Assembly (NCBI GenBank): GCA_947623455.1
Contig: OX392527.1
Location: 50,760,401-50,824,400, forward strand
Source: Mimachlamys varia
Taxonomy: Eukaryota > Mollusca > Bivalvia > Pectinida > Pectinidae
Reading direction: 5' to 3'
Length of the DNA: 64,000 nt
This document shows, in pieces, positions 11,776 through 23,462 of the stretch. A model generated the notes under the pieces. The model saw only the letters and a list, made by a program, of their open reading frames with translations, was not told the origin of the DNA and did no database searches. A program made the translations under genes and the position numbers. Numbering within the stretch: position 1 is the stretch's first letter; each line of letters opens with the position of its first letter.

Positions 11776-14040
11776 CATGTAAACACCATAGGTTGGAGAC
11801 TTTTATGAGAGTTGGAAATTGGTGAGCCGGTCGTGATATCTTTGATACAGCTAGTCGCCTGAGAAACTTCATTATTTTAGGTCGTAACATTCTGTGTTAT
11901 TCTTGGAGTGATATGTAAACCCTTCAGTTGTTATATCAGTGACGGTATTGACTTAGGGACACCCTCACACTTCAGCAATAATGGCTGATGCCCATGACTC
12001 CGCGGGGAGGAGGTGGAACGGGTGATAAAACATTGACGAGTAGACCATCAGGGAACTTGGTCAGCGTTATTTAGCAGGAGGTAATAAGCCAATAGGTTGA
12101 GTCAAACTCCACATTAACAAAACATACAGAACACCGACACCAGGTTTGCTTTAGATAGCTAAAACATCACTCAGTCCCATCGATTTCAGAACTTACAACG
12201 GTAATGTTAATATCATTCCAGAAATATACACAATTCCCAATGAAATTGATTACTTTAAAAGAGAAACGCTGATCTCTCATTTCCCACTCGTCACGGCGGT
12301 TGTTATTTCTTAAGAAGCGAAATACACGTGTCAATTCTTGCAGTATAAGACATTTAATTATGAGTTGTATACATGTCCATTGATTTAAACTGAAACATCT
12401 TTCTTTAATTGCAATGCAATCATTGAAATTGAAATTAAAATGATAAATATGAATTAGATAGGTTATACTTGATAAATAATGTTTAATAATGATTTATATC
12501 CACAGAAAAAAAACTAATATTTTAAAGTATGATCGTTGCCATAAACATTACTCAAGCCCTACACATTGATGTTCCTATTGGTCAAACGTGCTTCATTATC
12601 TTGCTATTTCCATATTGTTGTTGTTTTTTTGGTGGGGGGGGGGGTCTTCTTGGGGGGGGGGGATGGAGTAGCTTTTATGCTTTGTTTTATAACCGCTTTT
12701 CATTGGGGTTTACAGAACGTTTTTATCAAATTTGCGGTAATAACGCTTCTATTTCTTCTGTTCTATTAAATCAGCGTTTGCTAGTGAAAGGTCCAGAAAA
12801 AGAGTTACACTTGTATTGTAAAAAGAGGACGCCTTGCATGTTCCTTGCAAATCTGGTTTGATCATCTGCCACGACTGGGAAAGGGTATTGAAGTTGACCC
12901 ATCCCAACACTTTCTGGTTCTGTGTTAACTTTCACTCTTATACGTTCTTGTCTTCGGGTCTGCTATACCACATATAACCGTATAGTGTTACCATAAACAA
13001 AGTTATTCTTTTGTAAGAGCAAATAATTCCTTTCATCCCTTCCTAAAGGTGATATTTGCGCTCGTTTTGTTGGAATTTTGTCTCGCCATTCTTGCAGGTC
13101 TTCCTAATTATTTATGCAAATGGGTATTGGGAGCCTACTACATATGAAAGGAGCCTTATGTGTCAATGGGCACAAAGAGGATATGTGGGGTGAGGCTACA
13201 TATGAAAGATTCTTTAAACACAAACACGAAGAGTGCTCCCGCCCCAAAAGCACACCATTCCCAGCGACCTATTGTAAGCCAACATTGAGCTTTATTTGTC
13301 TGTTATTGCTCTGTAGTCGGAATGAAGTAAGCATATCGTACGTAGTGTTGACTTTTTGTTTATACTCATGTTTCTGGTGGCCTTTCGGACGATTTTAACG
13401 TTCCGTAGTGGTCCTCGAAATCAGTAGATGAGTTCGTGTGTTCAATACTTAAAATAAGCTGATTCTTCTTTTCTTTCTTCCTGAGAACCCTTTACAACCT
13501 ATTATTAAGTATGTTTCGTGTCGTTTACATTTCTCTCACGTTTTAAAATAATTCAGGTCATACAAAAAATATTTTGTATTGAAGCAGAATAAAATTTCTA
13601 AATTAGTTTTGAAATTAGATTTACTGATGAAACCAAATCAAATTGAATACTATTACTCAAAGTAAAAATGTTACCTTGGAACCTATTATAGCTTATATTG
13701 CTGATGGGGTCCACTTCAAAACCCGTTCCGGCAGCGAAAAGAGTGGTTAAAGAAAGAAATATCAATATTTCTGTGGTAATATGATTTACTTAATACAATT
13801 AGTACTTAATGAAAGTATTACCTTAATTATGTTACGTCACACGTTATATACAATGTAGAACAAACACCAAAATATGTGTCGAGGGCTTCTTTACACCACA
13901 AGTAAAACATTGAATCAAGTTTGAAATTGGATGTAGCATTTAATGTTTAAAGCTTGTATTGTTACTGTCGAAAAGTGAAGTAAATGTGTTATTTCATCGT
14001 GTGATATGAAGTCTTGGGTTTGTTATAGTGCCTTTTCCAC
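11776..14040. other. No gene recognised
   Basis: This is AT-rich. Two G homopolymers (about 12,632-12,662) create the Gly-rich shadow ORFs. Confidence 0.45.
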
Positions 14041-14049
14041 TTGCTTGCA

Positions 14050-14560
14050 TTTTGTTGTCCGTGCAGGTTGGGTGTAAGAATTGTACCTGCTGCCCTCATT
14101 TCATGATCGTAGGAGGCGACTGAATTTTGGATCTGATATTGTTCATTCTTTCTAAGCAACTGTTTCCTTCCTTATGTCTCCCTCGACACCACCTCATTTT
14201 TGACTTTTATTTGGGTGCTCGCCCCTGTTAGGGAGGCTTTGGGTTTTGTCCCATGTCAGACAGAGACATACCAAAATCTAACAATAGTAGTTACTACTCC
14301 CTGTTTGACGCTCAGCATTATTGGAGTGGACCGACTGGTTATATGCGTGGTCTGTATATTGTGACCGGATGGGGTGTTCTGCTTGGGGCCTTCGGCAGTA
14401 TACTTCAGTGTGGTACCACTTTAAATCGCCAAAAGATGCGGACTATCGCAAAAAGGTTTACACGAACATACCGCAGACTCCCAAATACACATACATCCAC
14501 TTCGCATACACCGGGAGGCCGTCCTTAATGACCTTGGCTGTTTGTAAAACCATCAAACCA
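14050..14560 (+). mobile_element. SINE-like dispersed repeat fragment
   Basis: It contains GATCGTAGGAGGCGACTGAA, CCTGTTAGGGAGGCTTTGGG, TGTTTGACGCTCAGCATTAT and a tail CCTTAATGACCTTGGCTGTT plus GTAAAAC. The tail resembles that of SINE family 1 (CCTTGAATAACCCTGGCTGT). I recall similar sequence as common in bivalve genomes. The two ORFs across it are shadows. Confidence 0.6.
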
Positions 14561-14614
14561 AACCAAATATTGTCACTATCCGAGTTATCTTTGCGATGAC
14601 GCAACATACGTTTG

Positions 14615-14945
14615 ACCTAGATTTACATGACGAGTGTTGCCGATGAAGCAGATGCCGCTTACTCTTTTGGAACACCCGGTTATCATCTCCATGTGCAGAA
14701 TATCTTTGTAAACAGTTTTCCTTCTCTTTGTTTTATCGACTTTAAGTTTTGAACATGTTTTGTTGACATTTTCATATTTCCCTTTTTCGGTCTTTCATTC
14801 CATATTGTAATGAGAATAAATGAGAGAATATGAAAGTATCAACAAAAAATATAATCCCAACTCAAAATCGAATAAGCTTGTGGCAAAATATAAACAACGT
14901 TAAAAATGTACCTGGAGACCTTTATAAAAACAATACAAGAGAATA
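14615..14945. mobile_element. R2-related fragments in both orientations
   Basis: Minus-strand GTGTTCCAAAAGAGTAAGCG at 14,655-14,680 and a plus-strand R2 copy at 14,816-14,945 (AGAGAATATGAAAGTATCAA ... ACCTGGAGACC) lie about 140 bp apart. Confidence 0.6.
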
Positions 14946-15370
14946 ATCTTTTTAAATGTGCTCATCAACTTTCCTCTATCACCATGGTTACCGCTTCGTT
15001 GTTACTTCGGATTCCTTTTACCTAGAAGTGCATGCAAAACTTGGACAGAATTTTAATCATACATCATGGCAGCCCTTATTAACACCGCGACCACTAGCTA
15101 CTGGTCGGCTAGTTCGGCGTCATACAGGTCGTATCTGTCAATTAGTACACTAACAAGACTTGTTTTTCCGTGAAGAAAGATTTATTGATCGGCTGAATTG
15201 TCTATAACGGACTATCAATAAAGAAATGTCATACGGTGCTTAATTATTGGAGCTTGGTTAGGGGAAAAAATGCCAAGAGAGGAAAGAAACATCTAACCCT
15301 GACGTACATTCTATCTGCTCGTATATGCTTTAGATTATCATGGTTCCAGAATAATTCGTGTTCTATAGCT

Positions 15371-16240
15371 ATCCTAGTTCCAGAGCTATCTGAGGTTACA
15401 AGCTACTCGGAGTTCCTGAGCTATCTGAGCTATCCTAGTTCCAAGGTTATCCGAGGTTACAAGCTACTCGGAGTTCCTGAGCTATCTGAACTATCCTAGT
15501 TTCAGGGTTATGAGAGGTTACAAGCTACTCGGAGTTCCTGAGCTATCTGAACTATCCTAGTTCCAGGGCTATGAGAGGTTACAAGCTACTCGGAGTTCCT
15601 GAGCTATCTGAACTATCCTAGTTCTAGGGCTATGATAGGTTACAAGCTACTCGGAGTTCCTGAACTATCTGAACTATCCCTAGTTCCAGGGCTATGAGAG
15701 GTTACAAGCTACTGGGAGTTCCTGAGCTATCTGATATATCCTAGTTCCAGGGCTATGAGAGGTTACAAGCTACTCGGAGTTCCTGAGCTATCTGAACTAT
15801 CCTAGTCCCAGGGCTATCCGAGGTTACAAGCTACTGGGAGTTCCTGAGCTATCTGAACTATCCTAGTCCCAGGGCTATGCGAGGTTACAAGCTACTTGGA
15901 GTTCCTGAGCTATCTGAACTATCCTAGTTCCAGGGCTATGAGAGGTTACAAGCTACTCGGAGTTCCTGAGCTATCTGAACTATCCTAGTTCCAGTGCTAT
16001 ACGAGGTTACAAGCTACTGGGAGTTCCTGAGCTATTTGAACTATTCAAATTCCAGGGCTATCCGATGTTACAAGCTGCTCGGAGTTCCTGAGCTATCTGA
16101 GCTATCCTAGTTCCAGGGCTATCCGAGGTTACAAGCTTCTCGGAGTTCCTAAGCTTCATGAGCTATCCTAGTCCCAGGGCTATCCGAATTCGTGAGCTAT
16201 CCCAGTTCATGAGCGATCCGAGTTCTAGAGCTACATCTTT
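15371..16240. repeat. Minisatellite of 61-bp units, about 14 copies
   Basis: The unit is CTATCCTAGTTCCAGGGCTA followed by TGAGAGGTTACAAGCTACTC and GGAGTTCCTGAGCTATCTGAA. The marker AAGCTACT steps by exactly 61. The end decays into short GAGCTATCC words. Confidence 0.95.
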
Positions 16241-16529
16241 GTATCTGAGATTTCCGAGTCCCTGATCTGTGCGGATTCCTTAGATGTTTTTGATCTTGCA
16301 ATTTACATTGTATTAGAACCAACATCTTCCCAAAAATGAACATACACTACTGGTCTCTTCCTTTATTTTTGTAAGTATCACACAATTTCACAAGATTCAT
16401 GAAAAATTAACTTGCATCATATTGCTTGATAAAAACAAACTAGGCACAAACTATATTGCAACAAATACACAGATAGAGTGGCAGTCTTTAACTGGCGACA
16501 CAGCCAGCTTAGCGTCTCGGGAGGAAGGA

Positions 16530-16603
16530 GGGGATGTGGTTATTCTGAGCGGGGTAGCTCTTATGGCAATAAGAGCTACCCCGCTCAGAATAACCACATC
16601 CCC
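16530..16603. repeat. Perfect palindrome, 35-bp arms, 4-nt loop
   Basis: The left arm 16,530-16,564 (GGGGATGTGGTTATTCTGAG then CGGGGTAGCTCTTAT) is exactly complementary to 16,569-16,603, with only GGCA between. Confidence 0.95.
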
Positions 16604-16644
16604 CTGACAGCTCGGCCTTGCGACAGGGTCAGGTTGCTGGAAAA

Positions 16645-17018
16645 CCCTAGGATGGACGCGCTTTCAAATACCGAGTTTCAACTGCTACTGTACCGGTAAC
16701 CGCGTAGGAATTTAGTTAGTTAGTTACGAGTTTTACGCCGATACAGACACCGATTTACATCGGTGTTACGACCGGCGTAAAATAATCGTAGGAATTCATC
16801 TGGGAGAGAAAAATTCCAACGATTATTTAACGCCGGTCGTAACACCGATGTAAATCGGTGTCTGTATCGGCGTAAAACTCGTAACTAACTAACTAAATTC
16901 CTACGTAGGAATTCATATGGGATATTGCTGATATCAGTTGATCTTAACTAAATCTATAAGGTATAAAGCTTGATTTTCGCTTCAAGTTTTGCCGAAAGTT
17001 AAGTATACTGGGCCTAAA
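16645..17018. mobile_element. TTAA-type MITE, copy 1, 5'-truncated and interrupted
   Basis: It has CCGAGTTTCAACTGCTACTG, TATTGCTGATATCAGTTGAT and the right terminus AAGTATACTGGGCCTAAA of the family, but its left half is absent. It is split by the fold-back at 16.7 kb. Confidence 0.75.
16704..16904. mobile_element. Fold-back element, about 93-bp arms, nested in a MITE
   Basis: The left arm from GTAGGAATTTAGTTAGTTAG is complementary to the right arm ending CTAACTAACTAAATTCCTAC with two mismatches in about 93 bp. The spacer is only about 15 bp. Each arm holds an inner hairpin (TTACGCCG ... ACACCGAT-TTAC-ATCGGTGT ... CGGCGTAA). GTAGGAATT occurs at 16,704-16,712 and again at 16,905-16,913. Confidence 0.9.
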
Positions 17019-17879
17019 GATTGCAGCTCGCCAAATCCTTCTACAAATACATGTACAATTCTCAAAATTAACCGCAACAAGTTACCTGCTCAAGTCATGT
17101 TGGAAGTGGTGTGAAACGGGTTTGTTAAAACGTCTTCACATGATACAGTATGAGCGTTCTGTCAATCGTTAAAATTACGGCTTGAAATAAGTTTCCGAAT
17201 GCTAAATCTTAGAATTACCTTTTTTTTCATGCTATACAAAATCAATTCATTTGAACATGTCAACTAGGCGGATTCGGTAGCTATTCAAAACCCTCGTCTA
17301 ACAATCGGAAACCGTCGGCAGTTTCAGTAAACACAAATAACCTCGTCTATATGACGAATGCGTCATCAACTTCCGAAATCCAATACGGATGCGAGCCGAC
17401 GTTTCGCTAATTGGTGCCATATTTTGCAGTATTTGGACAAGATTAAGATGTGTTTTTATTAAAAAGCACGTTATTTATATTCAAAACAAATAAATATCAC
17501 TGATTAAGCGGAAGAATTTGATTTACAAATCACATCATTTCGAATATACCTCGTTTATCACAAGTTTTGAACACAAGATCATAGGATTTAGAATACAAAT
17601 CACATGTCTTACAGTATTTCTATCCGAGAACTTCCAAAACATATATTACAAGAATAAGATTTTGGAACATGAGTTTTCTGATATTATTCAGAAGATTAAC
17701 AATAGAAAACCCTAGTTTTACAATAAAAATCTTTCAGATTTAGAAAATATTTTGTCAGATAATATTTAGATTTTGCAACGGCTGACACACAAAAGTATTA
17801 CTGTATCACCTGTTCAACTTCTGTTGATGAAGATTCGGTGAAATTGTGCTCGTTTTTTATCTTACGAAAGCAAAATGGG

Positions 17880-18235
17880 TAGATCTATGTCAAAAATACA
17901 TAGAGGATATCTAACAGTGTTTACAGTAATACCAAATATATTTAACGACTGGGGCTAATATTGCGCAGCACGAGTGAAAAATATCAAAATATTAACCGCA
18001 CGAGTGAAATATGTTTGGTATTACTGAAGAAACTGTTAGATATTCTGTGTATTAAATCTACAGTGGCAGCGTTTGATTTTCCCAAATGTCGTTTGTAAGC
18101 AGCGTTCTGATTGGTTAAATCATAAAAAGTGATATTTTTCAAAAGTTGAAAATGTCATATTTCTCACAAGTGAAAAAATATTACTCTTATAGAATGAATA
18201 ATTTTCGATATTTCACTGGTAAAAATGTAACGAAA
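17880..18235. mobile_element. Fold-back and CACGAGTG-type element
   Basis: Arms 17,880-17,943 and 18,007-18,060 are inverted copies (GATATCTAACAGTGTTTACA versus TGAAGAAACTGTTAGATATT), with two CACGAGTGAAA words between. It runs on to GATATTTCACTGGTAAAAA at 18,235, like the end of the 55-kb element. Confidence 0.6.
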
Positions 18236-19130
18236 ATATATCTTAACTATACGTGCTTATCACCGTCATTTTCAATAGGTACATAATGTAGATCAAACAA
18301 AACACGCGCGTACACATTTGAGTTGAGTATTTAAAAGCTGAGAAATCTTACAGATAACCTACAATACTCTCACACAATCCCAAAATCTCGAGCAAATCAA
18401 ATCGCTAAGAATTTCAATGAAATATTTCAGGCAAAGTGTTATCAACGAAACGTATTGACTGAAATAAATCCAGATCGTCCGACATTTAATCGACATTCAA
18501 TTACAAATGTTCGTCACGCAAAATGTCTCCCCTTAAACTAGAACGATTTACAGCGAAGTACAGCTACGTAATGTTATTTTCTCCCCCTCCAGATCACGAT
18601 CTCGTTCAAAACATGGCCATGAATTGTTATCTCAATGAAATTCCTCGAAGAAAATAAACAGAAGAGCAGTTTTACACGGAAATAACAGCATTACATGCTA
18701 AACGTATCGAGGAATCGTAAAAAACCGTGCCTATTATTTTGTACATGACGGCGGTATATTACAAATGTGGATGACTCTGTTTGCGTCTAATTCTATATAC
18801 AAATATATCATTAAGTCGGGCTGGTGCTTTCATTCCACATCTGAAGAAATCACATTAAAGCCATAAAGATGTATATTTTGCTTGTTTGCATCCCTGTGGG
18901 CAGTGTTGTACCATGTAAACATTTGAAAGACGTTTGAATGGTATTCATTTTTTTAACATCTAATCATGAATTAATGAATTATCCATGATAATACATTAAG
19001 TATACATTATACAATGTATAACGAATTAATTATACAAGGAATGAATGAATGAATCTCATATTTTTTTTCTATTTATACACATATCACCCTTTTCTACGGA
19101 CATTCACACATAGGTTTACACGTTTTCAGC
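18236..19130. other. No gene recognised
   Basis: This is AT-rich, unannotated sequence with no long ORF. Confidence 0.45.
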
Positions 19131-19136
19131 TGTATT

Positions 19137-19290
19137 TTGTATATATACATGTACAGGTAACACGGAAACACAAATGACGAAAATTTTTTGACTCGTGCCC
19201 TATCCGGGCCTCGAACTTACGATCCCCTGCACCAAAACGCATAGTCAGAAATACCTGCGGCCGTTACCACTACGCCAACTCGACATCCCC
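19137..19290 (-). mobile_element. tRNA-derived SINE (family 2), minus strand
   Basis: The reverse complement reads GTCGAGTTGGCGTAGTGGTA (A-box-like), CGTAAGTTCGAGGCCCGGAT (B-box-like), GGGCACGAGTCAAAAAATTT, GTCATTTGTGTTTCCGTG and a TACATGTATATATAC 3' end. Confidence 0.75.
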
Positions 19291-21365
19291 AAGCAAGGAT
19301 GTTTTGAAGTCGTACAGTATATATTTCCCATTTCTAAGGTCCTTATCTTTGTGATAATTCTATGCATGTACTTGGCCTATCTTATTCATGCATTCCTTTT
19401 GATGGTTCTTTTATTAAACTTCACTTTGGCGTGATCAGGATTTTTCAAGTGATTTTTGTGAATTTAATCCACATGCACGCAAATCTAAACATTGAAACGC
19501 AGCCATGTCCTCGCGAAAAATCACAGAAGAAGTTTGCGAAAATATATTACTGTACCAGTCAATATTGGTGTATATGAAGACGAGACCAGTATATATACAC
19601 GTACCTGTAATTCAATGACACAGCTGCTGTAGATAGTCACCCCTCTCTCAAGCAAACGTCAATTAACCGATTAAAGCATATATTTACAGTATTGAAGAAT
19701 TATCTCATCCTGTTTAGTACACTTATGTTAAATTACCCCTTTGATACGTGTACACCGACAAGGATATCGAAGGTCAGAAGTAGACACGTATGACGTATAC
19801 CTGTATATATCTAGAAAGCGCTTCTGCGGGTATCTTTTTTATTTGCTAAATTCCAGAAAGATTATACATGTTATGTATTGTAATAACTGTTATCATCAAA
19901 AGAACCGTCACATTGTCGAGTGTCTGAATCTGTGTTTACCGATGTGAAACGCATCTTTACGAAAGCCCATATCGGTCAGACGCGTTTGTACAGTTTTTAT
20001 AGTTAAAAGTGTCCGGTATACTTTTACCTACATTGTACAAAAGTATCTAAAGACTTTATTGAAGCGATCAGAAAATTAAAACTGTCTCCTTTGGCGGTTT
20101 TGGGCTATAGTGTACGATCATACAGTTTTAATCTCCAAAAGTATCCAATTTTAATGAACATTTTTATGAACAAAAGTAGTTAAATGTGTACCAAAACAGT
20201 GTCCGGCCGATACGGGCTTCCGTACAACTTTGTCTAGAAAGTTTTCGTTGAATCCTCCCTGCTGTATATATCCTCTCCATAACTGTTTAAACAATAGTGG
20301 CGCGTTATTTAAAAACCAATACACTAAAGTCACATACATATACTTCACTTGAAAGAAATCAAAACAAAATAATGATGTTGGAATCTACATTAATTTTCAG
20401 TTTTACACAGTAAACGAGTCGGCTGTTTTCATGTCGAAAATTAGAAAACCTAATTATTATAATCTTTTGTACGAGACGATAATATGTACCGGAATCTGGA
20501 TGATATTTATTGTTTTTCAAATGTCCTGGAATTTATTACAATAAGAATGTTGAGTATGAAATATAGGCCTGTTCATTAATAACTTCTGAAGAACACAGTT
20601 TTTAAAACATACATATATAAAAAAAAGTCGCGTGTCTTTGTGTATGCGCTTCCTTTCATTGAAAATTGTGTAATAAGTAGAAGAAGCTTGCATACGTCAG
20701 TCACTCCGTTTAAAAATGTTTAATACATGCCTAAAGCTTATCGAGTATCACAGAATATTGTTTTAAATATTGTAATGATCGCTAATGATGACGTCAGCAA
20801 TACTTTTTATTTATTTTTTTCTTTATCGGAATTTAAAGAACAAATCCCTTGATGTATATTTTTAACAACTGTTTTTACTATTCTATGCGTGTCCTGTTAT
20901 GTCTACAAAGTTTTACGTCAGCCAAGATAAATGTCCTAATTATTTTCTAAAATTGAAACCAGATGTAGAAAGTTTCCCTCGTGAATATAAGACTATATCT
21001 CCTGGTGATACTGGCGCTATCAAACATCGCCTAGAATTCACATCAAACGCCATGCCATTCTATATCTGCTTATGAAATTACACTGACTGATGTTTTACTA
21101 AAAGGTCAATAAATTTGCTACGGTTAATCCAATATAATTGTATCATATCTCTATCAGCCTCTTCATTCACTGAAACAACTTATCATACGAAGGGAGATAA
21201 CTGCTATATTCCTGAATTACAATCATTGTTTTTTAGAAGTACTGAACATCTAAAGCAAAATAACCAAACAACGGATAGGCCTAGAGGAGTCGGAATAAAA
21301 AGCTATAAAAAATGATGTTCCGAATGGAAGCAACAGATCAGTTTTCACTTATTACAACTTGAAAA
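19291..21365. other. No gene recognised
   Basis: This is AT-rich. The short ORFs show no conserved motif and no internal repeats are evident. Confidence 0.45.
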
Positions 21366-21736
21366 TTAAAGGCCCAATATACGTAACTTCAGGAAATATT
21401 TCGTGATTCTGAAAAATTCTGAAAAAAAAACAGTTGATAATCATGCCAAAATAAGCCTAAAACGAAGTAAACCTGAGCGGTTACTAACAAGAAACTCTTG
21501 ACAGAAAAATCCAAAAAATTGAAAATAATAACAAGCCGAAGTTAGAAGACAGTTGCAAATGGACGCGTGTTTACAAATACTGAGTTTCAACTGCTGCTGT
21601 ATCGGTAACCGCGTAAGAATTCATCTTGAATATTGCTGATATCAGTTAATCTGAATTAAATTTGTAAATATAAAAAGTCATTAGGCTTGATTTTCGCTTC
21701 AAGTTTTGCCGAAAGATACGTATATTAGGCCTTTAA
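21366..21736. mobile_element. TTAA-flanked MITE, copy 2 (371 bp with TTAA)
   Basis: It begins TTAAAGGCCCAATATACGTA and ends GATACGTATATTAGGCCTTTAA. The roughly 20-bp terminal inverted repeats lie inside TTAA, the target duplication typical of piggyBac-type elements. No ORF is present. Confidence 0.82.
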
Positions 21737-21739
21737 ATT

Positions 21740-22300
21740 ATACATATTAAAAAATAACGTCTTTCACGTCAATGGTAATTTCACAGCACTAAAGGATGTC
21801 ACACACAACCAGATGTATCCAGTTCCCTTTCGCCAATGTCAAGGTCATGTATACAATTTAAAGGTCATTGTCGTGTTTGACTTTTCTAGCTTCGTCAAGG
21901 TTTTATCTTCTGTATCCTGTATGGTTTTCCGAATTCTCCCGATCAAAACTGTATGGATGCACTCGTGTCAAAATCGAAAACCTCGCACAATGACCCATAT
22001 GCTAAGTACTTTTATTACAAGAATATTCCAAATGATTTCACAAATGTTTAGCTAAGCGATATTTGCCTTTTTTGTTCTTAACAAAAAGTGTAATTTCTCG
22101 CTATAATCTAAGCACTGTCGGCCCCACCGTCATGATATTCACTTCCGTGGGTACTAGCATCTTGCTAAATTATCTTCAGCAACCTAAACAATTAATTTGA
22201 TTTTTGGCCTGAATTTAACTTCGTCCTTGGATATATTGACCTTTTTTTTTTCAATACGTTTGTTTGTCATGCTACATTTTCCTTATATTGTTTTGAGCCA
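21740..22300. other. No gene recognised
   Basis: This is AT-rich sequence with no gene. 'AAGGTCA' words begin near 21,840 and lead into the degenerate repeat downstream. Confidence 0.4.
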
Positions 22301-22800
22301 TCTTCAGTGAGTTTCAGTGAGTTGTGACCCAGACAATGAGATAGACTTCAATGTTACCTTGGTTGTTAAATTACGCTTAATTCTTGTTGAGTAGAATATA
22401 CCTTGACATGCCTTCAATGTTGCGCGGGTCAAACATGTTTGAATCTTGACGTGTTCTTCAGAATAACTTGATCATAGGTTTCAAACCTGTTTAACGTTAC
22501 AAATGTAAGATCAATACCAGGTTTTGGGTGCAGGCCCCTTTGGCCTCTTGTCATTGTGCTACCCTATCATTAGCGAGTCAAAATGTCTGACCCAGACAGT
22601 GAATTTGAAATCGATGTGACCTTGACTGCAATGGCCGTAGAGTAGAAGGTCTATACCACACATTTTCAGAATTATCGGTAGACCTAGTAAAAAAAACTAA
22701 TATCTTGGAGATGTTCTTCACAAGATTTCTTGTTGATATTAGACCTCTGTGACTTTGAAAACAGGTGAAGCTTATTTTTGTTCAAAACCTTGGTTGGGTC
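22300..22800. repeat. Degenerate tandem repeat with an AGCTCACC-element-like right end
   Basis: Diverged units share GTCTGACCCAGACA(A/G)TGA and ATGTGACCTTG themes. GCAGGCCCCTTTGGCCTCTTGT at about 22,531 resembles the right end at 42.83 kb. Confidence 0.45.
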
Positions 22801-22811
22801 TCATGTATACC

Positions 22812-22995
22812 AGAGCTCAGCTGTCCAATAAGTAATTAGCTTAATCGGTGATTAGCACAAAGTTTATTATTTTTATTTATCTTTAAAAAAGGTATAATGT
22901 AGTATACTTACATTGTAAAACTGAATCATTAGAGGTTAGAAAATTGTTACACAGTGATTAAGCTAATCATCTTTTCAACAACTGGGTCCAGGCCT
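22812..22995. mobile_element. Possible MITE with inverted ends
   Basis: AGTAATTAGCTTAATCGGTG at the left and ACAGTGATTAAGCTAATCAT at the right are inverted. A similar right end (ATGATTAAGCTAATCATAAG) recurs at about 42,293. Confidence 0.45.
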
Positions 22996-23264
22996 TTTGG
23001 TTTTTTAGATGAAGATGTTTATTAAAGGAAAAGTGACGACGGAGGCTGCACCATGGCATAAGCTCTTCTGATCATTCACAAATTTATGGTTTCTAATGAG
23101 CGATTGTGTAGAGAATGAATTTTATTCTAGCCTCATTCCATTGATCAAAATTGTAAAGGTGAAGTTTTTTTATGACATTTTATTTAAGTGTAACAAAACA
23201 CGTGGAATAAAAGTCGTTATATCATAATGAAAGTCAATAAAGTCTTCGATGATTACGATGAGAT

Positions 23265-23414
23265 GTTAATAAATGGATGATGATGATAATGATGACGATG
23301 ATGATGATGATGGATGATGATGATGAAGGATGATGTTGATAATTCTGATGAATTTGAAGTCTTTATATGTTTGATGATGAATGATAATGTCAATGAGATA
23401 TCGATGATGCTGCT

Positions 23415-23445
<31 letters not shown>

Positions 23446-23462
23446 ATGATTATGATGATGAT
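23265..23462. repeat. GAT/ATG and CTG triplet microsatellites
   Basis: Runs of GAT/ATG triplets (with insertions) and GCTGCTGCTGCTGCTGCTG are seen. Long Ile-, Ser- and Met-rich ORFs on both strands are by-products. Confidence 0.95.

Noticed and set aside
12529..12861. 110-codon ORF with Gly run
   Set aside because: It is driven by G homopolymers with no motif and AT-rich non-coding composition on both sides.
14253..14599. Two overlapping 91-92-codon ORFs
   Set aside because: They lie in a SINE-like dispersed repeat and overlap in different frames with no domain signal.
19195..19290. Possible functional tRNA gene on the minus strand
   Set aside because: Box A and box B words are present but no full cloverleaf or acceptor stem closes, and a second truncated copy shares its non-tRNA tail, so it is a SINE.
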